64,000 bases of DNA from Sequoia sempervirens (Eukaryota > Streptophyta > Pinopsida > Cupressales > Cupressaceae), in NCBI GenBank assembly GCA_007258455.2, contig VDFB02000003.1, positions 41,791,986-41,855,985 of the forward strand, read 5' to 3'. The notes under the pieces are model-generated. The model was not told where the DNA came from, searched no databases, and saw only the letters and a list, made by a program, of their open reading frames with translations. Shown here one piece after another: positions 12,005 through 22,477 of the stretch; the stretch's first letter is position 1, and each line of letters starts with the position of its first letter. The translations under genes were made by a program, and so were the position numbers.

Positions 12005-13564
12005 TTGATCTATAAAGAAGCTCAAAAATTACTCTCGACAAGGATAATCTTCCCTGTGCGCCATTCAACCTGGGTGGCTAACTTAGTCCCAGTTCGTAAG
12101 AAAAACGGGGAGATCAGACTATGCATGGACTTCAGAAATCTAAATAGAGCTTCAAAAAAGGATAACTACCCACTCCCTTCCCTGGATGAGGTACTACAGA
12201 TTGTCAATGGGGCACAAATGATGTCATTCTTGGACAGTTACTCTGGATACAATCAGGTAATGGTCGACTTTGAGGACAGGATGAAGACGACTTTCATTAC
12301 AAAGTGGGGGACGTTTGCATACAGAAGGATTCCATTCGGTCTGATAAATGTTGGAGCAACTTTCCAGTGCGCCATGGACATAGCGTTCAAGGACCTAATC
12401 GGTAAGTGCATCATTGTCTATATGGACGACCTGACAGTGTTCTCCAAGGACCGAATGAATCATGCTGCGGACTTAGCCAAAGTTCTTGAGAGATGCATCC
12501 AATATGGCGTCTCCCTAAATCCCAACAAATGCGCGTTCGAAGTTTCTGAAGGGAAGCTGTTAGGGCACATAATTTCTAAAAGAGGGATTTCAATCGACCC
12601 AGATCGAGTTGAATCCATCCTAAAGATCGCCAGGCCAGGGAGTAAGAAAGAAATGAGGTCTTTCTTTGGGAAAATCAATTCTGTGAGAAAGTTCATCATA
12701 GGCTTTGTAGAGATTGTAAAGCCTCTGAACGAAATGATGAAGGATGCCAAAATAGAGTGGACTGATGAAGCAAAAGACACGTTTTCACAAGTCAAGCGAT
12801 CCATCTCAGAAGCGCCGGTCCTTACCAGCCCCGATTACATTAGGCCATTCTATATCTATTCTTTCGCCTCTGCGCATTCATGTGCGGTTGTTTTAACTCA
12901 ACGCAAAGAGGAGGCAAAGGAGAGACCGATTGCTTTCATGAGCTCTCCATTCAAAAATGCGGAAATAAAATACCCACCTCTGGAGAAGCAAGATTTTGCG
13001 CTGGTTTGGGCTGTTAAGAAATTCTGACATTACATTCTCCGCAGTCAAGTCGTCGCTGTAGTTCCTGACGCAGCTGTGAAGTCCCTACTGATGCAGAGCG
13101 AACTAGGAGAAAGAAGAGGGAAATGGATGGCCATCCTGCAAGAATTTGATCTGGAGATACATCCCATGAAACTAGTCAGGGGCACGGGTTTATCCCAGTC
13201 CATGGCGAACGTTGGTAACAACATCATCTGTCAGCAATACACAACCCAGTCCTTCTCCAACGATCCCTGGTATGCAGATGTTGTCTACCTAATGCTTGAC
13301 AATCGTTGTCCAGAAGGAATGAATGCCACTAAAAGGAGAGCCCTAAGACTGAAGAGTTCTCATTATATGTTCAGAGGTGGGTTGCTATACAAAAGAAATT
13401 TTGAAGGAGTATACCTGAGATGCCTAGATCATCAAGAGGCTAAACTTGTGATCTTTGAGTTTCATGGGAAACATGGCACAGGTCATGGTTCTGCAGATTC
13501 ATTAGCGCACCAGATCCTCAGATCTGGTTATTATTGGCCCTGTGTATTCAAAGATGCTCATTAG
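12005..13564 (+). pseudogene. Gypsy-1 reverse transcriptase and degenerate RNase H
   Basis: Would copy element RNA into cDNA. RT blocks are clear: LVPVRKKNGEIRLCMDFRNL near 12080-12140, PFGLINVGATFQ near 12335, and the intact active site YMDD at 12419-12430. The RNase H region that normally follows is present but altered: the usual D-A-S block reads IYSFAS near 12855 and the usual TDH block reads PDAAVKSLL near 13063, so key acids look lost. The glutamate block (LEKQDFALVWAV) remains. A TGA at 13025 interrupts. From about 13230 the segment carries the integrase N-terminal zinc region (H-x-H near 13465 and C-x2-C at 13577-13588). Loss of acids here while the upstream RNase H is intact suggests a division of labour. 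Confidence 0.85.
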
Positions 13565-14523
13565 CATGTGAGGACATGTCGCATCTGTCAGATTTTTGCA
13601 CCAAGGGAACGCCATTCAACAATGCCATTGCAGCCCGTCTATGAGGTGAGGCCGTTTGCCCAGTGGGCACTGGATTTTATTGAAGTGATTAACCTGAACT
13701 CTTCTGCAAGACATAAATTCATTCTAACTTCTACTGACTACTACACACTTGATGGACAGAGGCTATACCCTGCAAGAACAACACAACAAAGGTAGTGATC
13801 AAGTTCCTCACTAAGTGCATCACTACAAGGTTTGGGGTACCTTTCGCTTTGGTATGTGACAATGGCTTTGCCTTCTCTTCTGCTGAATTTATTTCCTGGG
13901 CATATGATCACAAGATTGTCTTGAAATATTCTTCAAATTATTATCCACAAGGCAATGGAGTTGCAGAGTCAACCAATAAGAATCTCTTAGGGGTCATTAA
14001 GAAACTGTTAGAGCATAACCCTAGAGACTGACATACCCAGCTTAGATTCACATTATGGGCAGATAGGACTAGGATTAAGGCTGCCTTAAACACCTCACCA
14101 TTCAAGCTGGTATATGGCCAAGATCCTGTCTTTCCTATCCATCTGCAAATACCTATCCTTGAGTTCATGCATAAATTCTACTCCAATGACAATAGGATAG
14201 AGGTCAGGTTAGTTGCCTTGTTGAAATTAGAAGAGCAGAGAGATGTGGCCTTACAATAATTCTTTAGGCATCAGGCTGTTGTCAAACGATGGTTTGACAA
14301 AAGAGCCAAGATAAAGGCTTTTAGGATATCAGACCTAGTGTTGCTGTGGGATAAGGCTGGTGAAAAGAAAGGAAATCACCAAAAGTTTGACAAACTCTGG
14401 TTAGGCCCTTATCAAATCACTGAGATCCTAGGGGAAAAAGCTTTCAGACTGAGTAGCCTAACCGGAGAACTTGTTCCTTTGCCTGTTAATGGGAAATTCC
14501 TTAAGCACTATTTTGAATCTTGA
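13565..14523 (+). pseudogene. Gypsy-1 integrase
   Basis: Would join element cDNA to chromosomal DNA. The zinc-binding HHCC region straddles TAG 13562. Catalytic acids of the DDE core are present: Asp at 13673-13675 (ALDFIEV), Asp at 13858-13860 (VCDNGFAF) and Glu at 13966-13968 (GNGVAESTNK). A frameshift lies between about 13740 and 13795, and stops occur at TGA 14029 and TAA 14257. The C-terminal part at 14338-14523 has the beta-barrel wording FDKLWLGPYQI and ends with TGA. No chromodomain is visible. Confidence 0.85.
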
Positions 14524-15634
14524 GGCTTGTTGATTTCTATTTTGTATATAAGTAATTCGTTGTTCTTTATGTAAATAATTTATTTTTTCTCCTGTTTGTA
14601 AATAATTTGTATTTTTTTGTAAATACTTTCTGTGTCTTTGCTTGTCAATAATCTGTTGCTCCTTGTGTAGATAATTTACTCTTTGCTTGTAAATAGTTTG
14701 CTGATTATTTGTTTGTTCTTTCCTTCTTTCCTTTGTGTTTTCTTTGTTGTTCGGTCTTTGTTTTGTCTTGTTTCTTTGGGGATGATATGTCCTTTCCACC
14801 TGAAGCTGTGGGTTGTTATCTGAAACATACTTTGGTCATTAGGAGAGAAGTGGTTTAGATATTTTTCAGGTTTTCTGATTGGATGACTTTATCCTCAATT
14901 TTTTGTTTCATGCTTGTTGTCAATAAAGGTTGTGGAAAGTTTTGAAAACAAGGTGCCAAGTAACCTTCATTAGCTCCTCTGAATCTTTCAGAAATCCATA
15001 AGATCATCTCCTCTTGTAATGGTATATTTGTCTTAGGGTGATAGTGTTGTAAGACTTGAGTGAAAAATCCAATTTTCCAAGTGCTGTCATGAGGTCCATG
15101 GTAGTTTTCAACCCAGATCGGATGTTAAGCATCTGACATATTGAAAAAGAAATGAATGAAATATCTGAAACTTCAAAAAAAAAGAAAAGAAAAGAATTAT
15201 CAAAAGAAAAGGAGGATTCAATATGAATGGGTGATTCCAGTATCTCTACCGGGGCTATGGACGCCTGATTGGCAGTAGAGCAATGCTGTGAGAGAACTAG
15301 AGGTATCTTCATCGGGGCTATGGACGCCTGACTGGCAGCAGAGCAATGCCCAGGATATCATTGCACGAAGGAAATCAACTCATGTAACTCAAATCTTGCA
15401 CATTATTATTCAAAGGATAGAGAACACTTTATGAAAGAGTGATGCACAATCAAGCACACACACATAGATTCGGGGGTAGCCATTGATTGACTTACATTTG
15501 AGATTCTAGCTCTACCTTGTTTGTTATAACTGACCCAACTGGAGTTGTGATGTTCATGAACTAGGAGTTCTGGGTAGCTGAATCCTTCAGATTCTTGAAA
15601 ATGGTTAAACCATTTTCCCAGTCGAGTCGCCATT
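14524..15634 (+). other. Gypsy-1 3' untranslated region with repeats
   Basis: No coding region. 14540-14720 is a run of imperfect repeats around TGTAAATAATTTGT. A 36-bp direct repeat (GGGGCTATGGACGCCTGA...) occurs at 15251-15286 and 15314-15349. A purine-rich stretch at 15174-15215 is the nearest polypurine-like tract but lies over 400 bp from the LTR. A perfect palindrome AAAATGGTT-A-AACCATTTT is at 15598-15616. The bases abutting the LTR (15617-15634) are not purine-rich. Confidence 0.7.
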
Positions 15635-18600
15635 TGTTATGCCTTGCATAACCACCCCATTTTGTTCTGGAACAAAATAGGTCCCCCTTTGTCTTTTCCC
15701 TTGGGCCATTGGTTTTCTGCCTTAGGTGTTTTCTTTTTTTTGGAGTTCTGTCGGAGGCGGAATCAGAACCAATACTGGACTTGGAAATTCCTTCCAGGTT
15801 CTGGTCTTGCTCTGTTCCTGGTTTCGGTTCCGACCGTTCTTTCTCTCCGTTCTTTGTTCTTTCGCAGAGTCGGGTCCCGGTCCGATTCAGGGTGTTAAAC
15901 TTTCTTCGGGTCCCATCCCGGGTCCGACCCCGCCTTTTCTCTCTCTTCGTTGGTCTTTTTTGTTTTTTTATCTCCCGTGCCTTTGGTGTTTTCGGCCTTG
16001 CACATCTTTTTCTTTTTGTTTTCGGCAGACTCAGAACCGGAACCGGAACCAAACCTTGAAACTTGAAAAAGTTTCTGGTTCGAGTTCCGTTCTGATCCCG
16101 ATTTTGCGTGTTTCTTTCTTTCGTTTTCCTTTTCTTCTTTTGTTTCGTCGTGGGATTTTCCCCTCCTTTTTCTCTTTCTTTTCCTTGCCCTTTCTTTCTA
16201 TTTTCAGATGACGTCGGAGGCGGGCCCGGAACGGAATCCGAACTCAAAACTTGAAAAAGTTTCTAGTTCGGGTTTGGTTCTGGTCCCGATTCCGCTTTAT
16301 CCATTTTTGTCTCTCGTCCCCATCCCGACTTATTTCCGCCTCCGCCAGCTTTAAGGAGGGCAGTGTGTTTTCGGTTCAGGTTTGGTTCTGCCTCAGTTGG
16401 AATTTGGATTTTCTCCTGAGTTCAGGATTTTCCACCCAATCCGGATTTTCCCGGATCTCACTCGAGCTTCGGCCGAACGCTGTTGTTCGGGGATTGTTGG
16501 TCTTCGCGGAATTCCGCATGGACTGGATTTTCCTGAAGTCCCGAGGCCTCCGAGGAGATGTACCTTCTTCGAGGAGATGTACCTTCTTCGCAAATTTCTT
16601 TCTCCTCCAGATTTTCCTGAAATCCGTTGTTCCCTATTTTTTTCGGGTTTGTCAGAATGTCTTCTCCTTTGCGGAAATCCGTCTCGCGCAGATTTCCCCA
16701 GAATCTAATGGATTGTGAAGAAGTAGGTAGTAGCAGGACTGTTTAGTAAATGATGATGCATTTTATGATTCATTTATGCTATTTTGAGGATCTCGCATGT
16801 GGTTCCTTGGTTGATAACGATCGGATTACGTTTCTAATGGGTGTTTTCATGCTTATTCCGCTGGAATCCGCCTAGCTTAGAATTCTCCAAAATTCCTCCT
16901 TGGCTTGGGTTCCGCGGGTCGGCCTGAGACCCGAACTATTTGTATGATCATTTTGTTCGAAGATTTAACGGTACCCTTCTGACATGGGATTCATTTTAAT
17001 GATGATTTTGATTAATTAACTTTTGTTTGTGTGATCTTTACTGTGGTTTTCTTTGTTGAATTCAGGGCTAAATCACATACAAGATGATATTTGTCAAGGG
17101 AGCTCAGTTGGGGTGCATTCTTCAATCCAGTTGGTCATGAAAAATCAGCTAAGGCAAAGGTCGGCAAGACTTTCCTAACCTCTTGCCGACTAGTGGCTTG
17201 GCTCTGTCTGCTAAGGATCCAAAGGGGGTGTTGGAAATGCACAATTTTGATGATATTACATATTGTCCATACTCGCAAAGTTTCCAGAAAGGTCCCTCCA
17301 TGAGCATATTTTCCCCATATCTGGCCCTGTTGCACTATAGATTCCATCAAGTCCGGATACTCCACATTACAGGTCATATCGCCGTGAGATCATATGAACT
17401 CTCCCTGACTTATAATGCATTTTGCTATGTATGCGTCTCTGTTGCCTATCGGCAAGACCTCAGGGATGTCACGGTGACTGGAGTTCACCTGTATTTGCCT
17501 ATCGGCAACACATCATTCAGAGTCCCGACGACTAGGAGTTTCCTATCGGCATAAGTTTGTCTTCAGGGAAGGGTCTTGGCGAAATCTCCATGTCTCACCG
17601 ACCGCTGTCAAAAGGATTCATATATCGACATAGGGTTTTCTCCCTGCAGAGAGGTCTCGACGAGATCTTCGTGTCTCACCAACCGGTGGTGAGGGCATAC
17701 ACTATCGGCAAAAGGTTTTCTCTTCGTCAGGATGTCTCAACGAATCTGAGAAGTCTCCCCGACTAACACACAATGAGCAAACACTTCGGTGGGAGTCATC
17801 TTCTTCGGCATGTGGTCTTGGAGAAGTCTCTTGGTCTTGCCGACTGACGGTGAAAGTCGCCCATCGCGGAGAGATCTGTTCGTCGGTATGAGGTCTCACC
17901 GAGTGTCTACGGTCACACCGACAAAGTACAACAGAAAAGGTCTCGCCGACGTGAAGTAATATCGGCATAATCTCTTTCCGATTTAATAGGGTCTGGCCGA
18001 AATGAAACAAAGTCACCAGAGGATAGATGGCTCGGTGTAATGTCTCACCGACTCATGAAGGTCACGCCGAAACAAAGGAAATCGGGGAGACTCCGGAGGA
18101 ATAAAGGGCACTCGGTGAAATGTCTGGGCGACTCCAAGGTGTCTCAGCGAAAGAAATGGAGGTCAGCAGAAGGTTGTGGTGTCGGCATAATGTTTGGCCG
18201 AAAGAAAGAAAGTCACACCGAAAGGAAATGGGCTCGGTAAGAGAAGAGAAATTCGGGGTAATGTCACCCCGATTCTGATAAGTCTCAGCGACACAGAGTA
18301 AGCTCGCGGAGAGGAAAGACGTGCGCCAAGAGGTCTCAACGAAACGAAGGAGTCTTTTCGATGGGTTTTGCGGAATCGATATGACTTCTCTTGCTCGCTG
18401 AAACATCCCACCGACTATCTTGTGTCATGCCGATAACTTCACAATGGTGAAATTGCATCGGGGAGACACTGATGGTGTCTCACCGATATGAGATACTATT
18501 TGGACCACTTTTGACTGCCTGAAGAGCTCGCGTGACATGTGATCGTCCAATGAGGGAGCCAAAAGACTGACTCATCGGTCCCTTTGATCGATTGACTACT

Positions 18601-19956
18601 CCTGTGTAAGAAGATCAACAGAAAGCACGCAGGGTGGATTCATTCTAAGATCACTAAGTGATGCATCTGTTCGGGTGATAGCGTTCAGGTCTACAGGAGG
18701 CTCGACGGTGCTTCCAGAGGATGGTCAACGTGCGGAGAAGTCCAGAACAGAAAGGAAGTCGAAAGGAAAGAAGAAACTGTGACTCATAGGGGACAACTGT
18801 AGTAGCCATCAGCGGAGATTGATCATTATTAATGGTAAAGTGCCCTGGAGCATTCAAGGCATCCTCAACAGAGTTCAAGGTGGACACAGAGACAATAGAG
18901 TAAATGTTGCAGATGCAAAAGATCTAAGGTGATCCCCGGAACAACCTTCCAACAATATGGACAGCAGGGCTTCACAATGAATGCAGTTTTGACTTTCCTC
19001 AGAAAGATCTGAGGGCCGACTCTCCTACAGTCTGCAGATATTTTGTAAACCCTAATGCAGGGGATAGCACATTCCTATTGGTACATTTTGTATATAAGGC
19101 ATTCTTGGCTCTTTGTAAAGAGGAGAACTTTCAGTGTTAGCACCTCTAGATTAGAACTTCTAGGTTTAGAGAACTTTTAAACTTAGAACTGTTAAGAGTT
19201 AGTCAGTTAACAGAAGGAGATAGAGTTGCATCTTGATTCTCAGTAATGAGAGCTTCTCTTGTCTTCTTGGTTATCAGTTAGTTTTTAGTACAGACTGTAA
19301 TGTATTTTCAAGCTCTCCTAGTGTAGTTGGAAACAATTTGGAGCTGCAGATTCTCTGTACACTGGTGATTGTGCCAGCTTTGTAAATATTGCTTATCTAT
19401 TTTAATAACAGTAGAAGCAATCAGAGTTTAATCTACTTCATGTTGTGTTCCTGAATGATATTTGTCTTAATTGGTCATTTGATTTGTGAAGTCTTCAAGG
19501 AATGAAATGCTATTTGTGTTTTATTTAAATGGTAATTAAAATCTGTTATGCGAATTAGCACTGTGAATGAAGGAGGTTGTGTGTGTCAATCATAAGTTTA
19601 CTTTGTTCTGCAGTTTTGGTTTAAAAATTCCTTGAAGTTAACAAGTCTGGTTAAGGTTGGATGAACTATTTTTCTTTCTTGTTTCAAAACTATGACTTAT
19701 CTTTTTATATTTCTTTAAAAACCCCTGTTAGAGTAGGTTTTATTTCATGCTTGATCCTAGAACAATCCAGAAGCTCACACCAGCAGGCCCCTTGAATATT
19801 ACTGTTGCATTGACCATTGAGTAACATCAGCACAATTGAGACCCAACTACAAAGACCTTGGGAGCTAAGGCATCCATGTGTTGCCTTTCTCTTTTAGGAG
19901 AAGTAGAATAGCAATATTTTTCTTGCATTGTTGTGGTGCCAAAATCATCATCAACA
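15635..19956 (+). repeat. Gypsy-1 3' LTR (4322 bp)
   Basis: Direct copy of the 5' LTR, followed by target duplication TGACC at 19957-19961. It keeps 27 bp (15665-15691) missing from the 5' LTR; the missing piece is bounded by TTTG on both sides, fitting a microhomology deletion. It includes a second perfect hairpin ATTTTGTTC-TG-GAACAAAAT at 15659-15678. TATA box at 19091-19098. Confidence 0.95.
17546..18250 (+). repeat. Degenerate ~80-bp tandem array in Gypsy-1 3' LTR
   Basis: Counterpart of the array in the 5' LTR. Marker words occur at 17546, 17625 and 17705 (spacing 79 and 80 bp) and continue rightward. Confidence 0.75.
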
Positions 19957-19961
19957 TGACC

Positions 19962-20645
19962 AGCACGAGAATGCAGTGTTATGACATGTGGCAAGAAATG
20001 ATGGGTTGATTCAGATCATTGTTGTGAATCATAAGTGATCTATGGTCATCATGTAAAATTAGTTTAATCAAATGGCGACGATTTAAGGGAGAAAAATGAA
20101 TGTATTAGAATGATTATGACACAAAAAAGAGATAACCACTCCAGTTAGGTTTTTGTTGCTAATTGGAAGTTGACGAAGGTACTGAGGCAAAGATGGTTGA
20201 AAGAATTTGTTACAGATCTGATATACAAATAAACATATTAAATGAAGTACAAAACCATATGTTACAGTTTGCTAAGAATAGAAAATACAAAGTATCTGGA
20301 TAGGGTTGCAAGGATCGAGAGAAGAATATTTCTTGTTGGTGAAGACAAAATGATACGAGGAATAGCCTATCAGAAGGGAAGAACACAATGGGTTGAAAAT
20401 GAATGACAAAAGTTGATCAGAAGGGAAGAAGATGGGGGGCTGTGATGTGTAATGAGGTTATAGAATAAAGTGTGACTTTGATTTGCATATTTGTGTAATT
20501 TGAAGGCCCATGAGATGTTAGTTGTAATGCAATTTCATTCTCATTCCAGTGGTAATAGAAAATCTTTGCTTCCTTCTTGCATTTTGTTGTGCAATTCCCT
20601 GTTGTTGTTGTGAGTTTGAGACTATAAGGGGAGTACCCTTCATCA
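19962..20645 (+). repeat. Possible 5' LTR remnant of Gypsy-2
   Basis: Non-coding sequence ending CTTCATCA two bases before a primer-site-like stretch. If this is the LTR end, the rest of the LTR would be split by Gypsy-1 and continue left of 3513. No matching 3' LTR was found after 27703, so this rests on position only. Confidence 0.35.
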
Positions 20646-20647
20646 AA

Positions 20648-20659
20648 TGGTATCATAGT
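20648..20659 (+). other. Gypsy-2 primer binding site, initiator tRNA-Met type
   Basis: TGGTATCATAGT matches the plant initiator-Met complement TGGTATCAGAGC at 10 of 12 positions and sits about 170 bp before gag. Confidence 0.6.
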
Positions 20660-20817
20660 AGGAGTTCTTGAGTAAGTAGACAAATCACTGAATGTGAGGC
20701 TTTGCACCAAGACTTGTGGTTGTAGGTCTGTGAGAAAATATGCCTCCACGAAGAAACTGTTGTGGGAGAAATGTTGGTGTAACATAAGAGGATTTTAGAG
20801 CCCTTTAGAGACAACTT

Positions 20818-21849
20818 CAAGCATTGCAAGAGGAGTTGCATCGAGGAGTTGATGTTAGAGTAAGAGATAAAAGTGAAGATGAAGCTGAAGAAGAAAAGTT
20901 TGAGGAAGAAGAAGTAGCAGCTACAGATCTTGAAGAGGATAGAATTTTGAGGGCCATTTCCAAGATTGGAAGGAAACTAAGGATTGATGTTTCTAAATTT
21001 TCTAGAAACCTCAACCTAGAAGATCTGATCGATTGGATCAATGATATGGAGGAGTACTTTGAGTATGAGGAGGTGGAAGATCTTGAGAGGGTCGAATTTG
21101 TAAAAGCTAAGCTGAAAGGTCATGCTAGTATATGGTGGAAAGAGGTCTAGTTGGAAAGAAATTGAAGAGGAAAGGAGAAAATAACAAGATGGGACAGATG
21201 GTGGAAAAGCTAAAGAGATAGTTCATTCCTATGGACTATGATTTGGATTTGTTGAAAAGGATGTAAGGGTTTAAACAAGCGGGAAAATGCATCAAGGAGT
21301 ATACTGAAGAATTCCACTATCCTAATTAGAGTAGGTCATTCAAAGGCCAACAAGGAGAAAGTTTCCCGTTACATAAATGGGTTGAAGCCAAGTATTCAAG
21401 AAGAGTTAAGTTTGGTGAGAATGTCTACCATTGAAGATACATACTAGTTTTCCTTGAAGGTAGAGGAAAAGCTAAACCAAAGATTCAAAAGCAAACAAAA
21501 AGGTCATGGTGGAAAGACTAGGGGATGGTAATATGATAGCCAAAGTAAAGATCAAATGAAGAATGATGGGTCCATTAGTAGTCAGAACTAGAAAGGAGAT
21601 AACACCTATCGCCCTCAAGATCAAAATAATTGAGACCAAAGAGGAAGAGGAAGAGGAATAGGGCTAGGAAGAGGAGGCTTTTGTAGAACCTGTTTCCAGT
21701 GTGGGGAAGGACATAGAGCATTTGAGTGTCCTCAACATCAAGGAAGGACAAATAGAAGACCAAAGGGTAATGCCAAAGTTGCACGTGTAGATGAAGATGT
21801 TGAGTCTTCAAATTTTGAAGTTGCAGAAAGAGGAGAGGTTCTTGTTACT
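20818..21849 (+). pseudogene. Gypsy-2 gag
   Basis: An acidic N-terminal stretch (E/D-rich, 20870-20950) leads to a gag core with DLIDWINDMEEYFEYEEV and KLKGHASIWWKEV at 21021-21147. Stops and frameshifts follow. An arginine/glycine-rich stretch near 21640 precedes a canonical zinc knuckle CFQCGEGHRAFEC at 21691-21729 (C-x2-C-x4-H-x4-C). The wording fits plant chromovirus-type Ty3/gypsy gags. Not translatable as one protein. Confidence 0.85.
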
Positions 21850-22477
21850 AGGAGGGCCTTATTGAACGAGGAGAAAAATAAAGATCAATGGAAGAATCTA
21901 TTTCGCACAAGATATAAGTGTGAAGGTAAAGTTTGTAATGTGATTATTGATGGAGGTAGCATTGATAACCTTGTTTTAGAAGAAATGGTTAGTAAGTTGC
22001 AGTTGGAGAGAAGAACACATCTGAATCCATGTCGAATTGATTGGTTGTTGAAGGATCATAAAGCTTTGGTCAATGAACAATGTCTAGTAAAGTTCAAAAT
22101 TGGAAATTATCATAATGAGGTACTATGTGATATTATTCCTATGGATGTCTGTAATATATTGTTAGGGATACCATGGAAGCTTGATTGAAATGCAGTACAT
22201 GATGGACATGCTAACACCTACTCTTTGAAAAAGGAGTTCATCATAAGTTGAAACCCCTAAAAGAGATAGAGGAAAAGATATGCAAAAATGTTGGAATCTA
22301 TTTAGTTGATGGAAGGAAATTTTTAGAGGGTCTGAAACATGAATATATGTGTTATGCTTTGATTCCTAGAGTTGATAGAAAGGATGATAAAGAGATATCT
22401 ATAGATATTTTTGTAACATGCCAACTGTTCTTTGAAGTAATTTTTGCCAAGTTTTCACTTTGCGACGAAATAAACTA
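21850..22477 (+). pseudogene. Gypsy-2 protease
   Basis: Aspartic protease region with active-site block VIIDGGSIDNLVLEEMV near 21939-21990; the catalytic triplet reads Asp-Gly-Gly where family members usually have DSG or DTG. The following VPMD-like segment CDIIPMDVCNILLGIPWKLD near 22129-22186 is typical of chromovirus proteases. A TGA follows at 22187. The frame resumes to about 22470, then is cut by foreign DNA before the RT. Confidence 0.85.

Larger units (their letters stand above)
3518..19956 (+). mobile_element. Gypsy-1: full-length Ty3/gypsy element with giant LTRs
   Basis: Two direct copies of a roughly 4.3-kb sequence flank an 7.8-kb internal region with gag, protease, RNase H, RT, RNase H and integrase in one orientation. 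Both LTRs begin TGTTATGCC and end CATCAACA. The 5 bases before the left LTR (TGACC, 3513-3517) recur exactly after the right LTR (19957-19961), a perfect target duplication that fixes both ends. A primer site follows the left LTR. The order RT then integrase defines Ty3/gypsy; the archaeal-type extra RNase H and huge LTRs resemble the Tat/Ogre group. The LTRs differ at many scattered positions and by a 27-bp indel, and gag-pol carries 11 stops, so it is not recent and not autonomous now. Confidence 0.95.

Noticed and set aside
15561..16247. 228-codon minus-strand frame crossing the Gypsy-1 3' LTR boundary
   Set aside because: It is Lys/Arg/Pro-rich low-complexity translation of a pyrimidine-rich tract. 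The matching region of the 5' LTR does not keep the frame intact.
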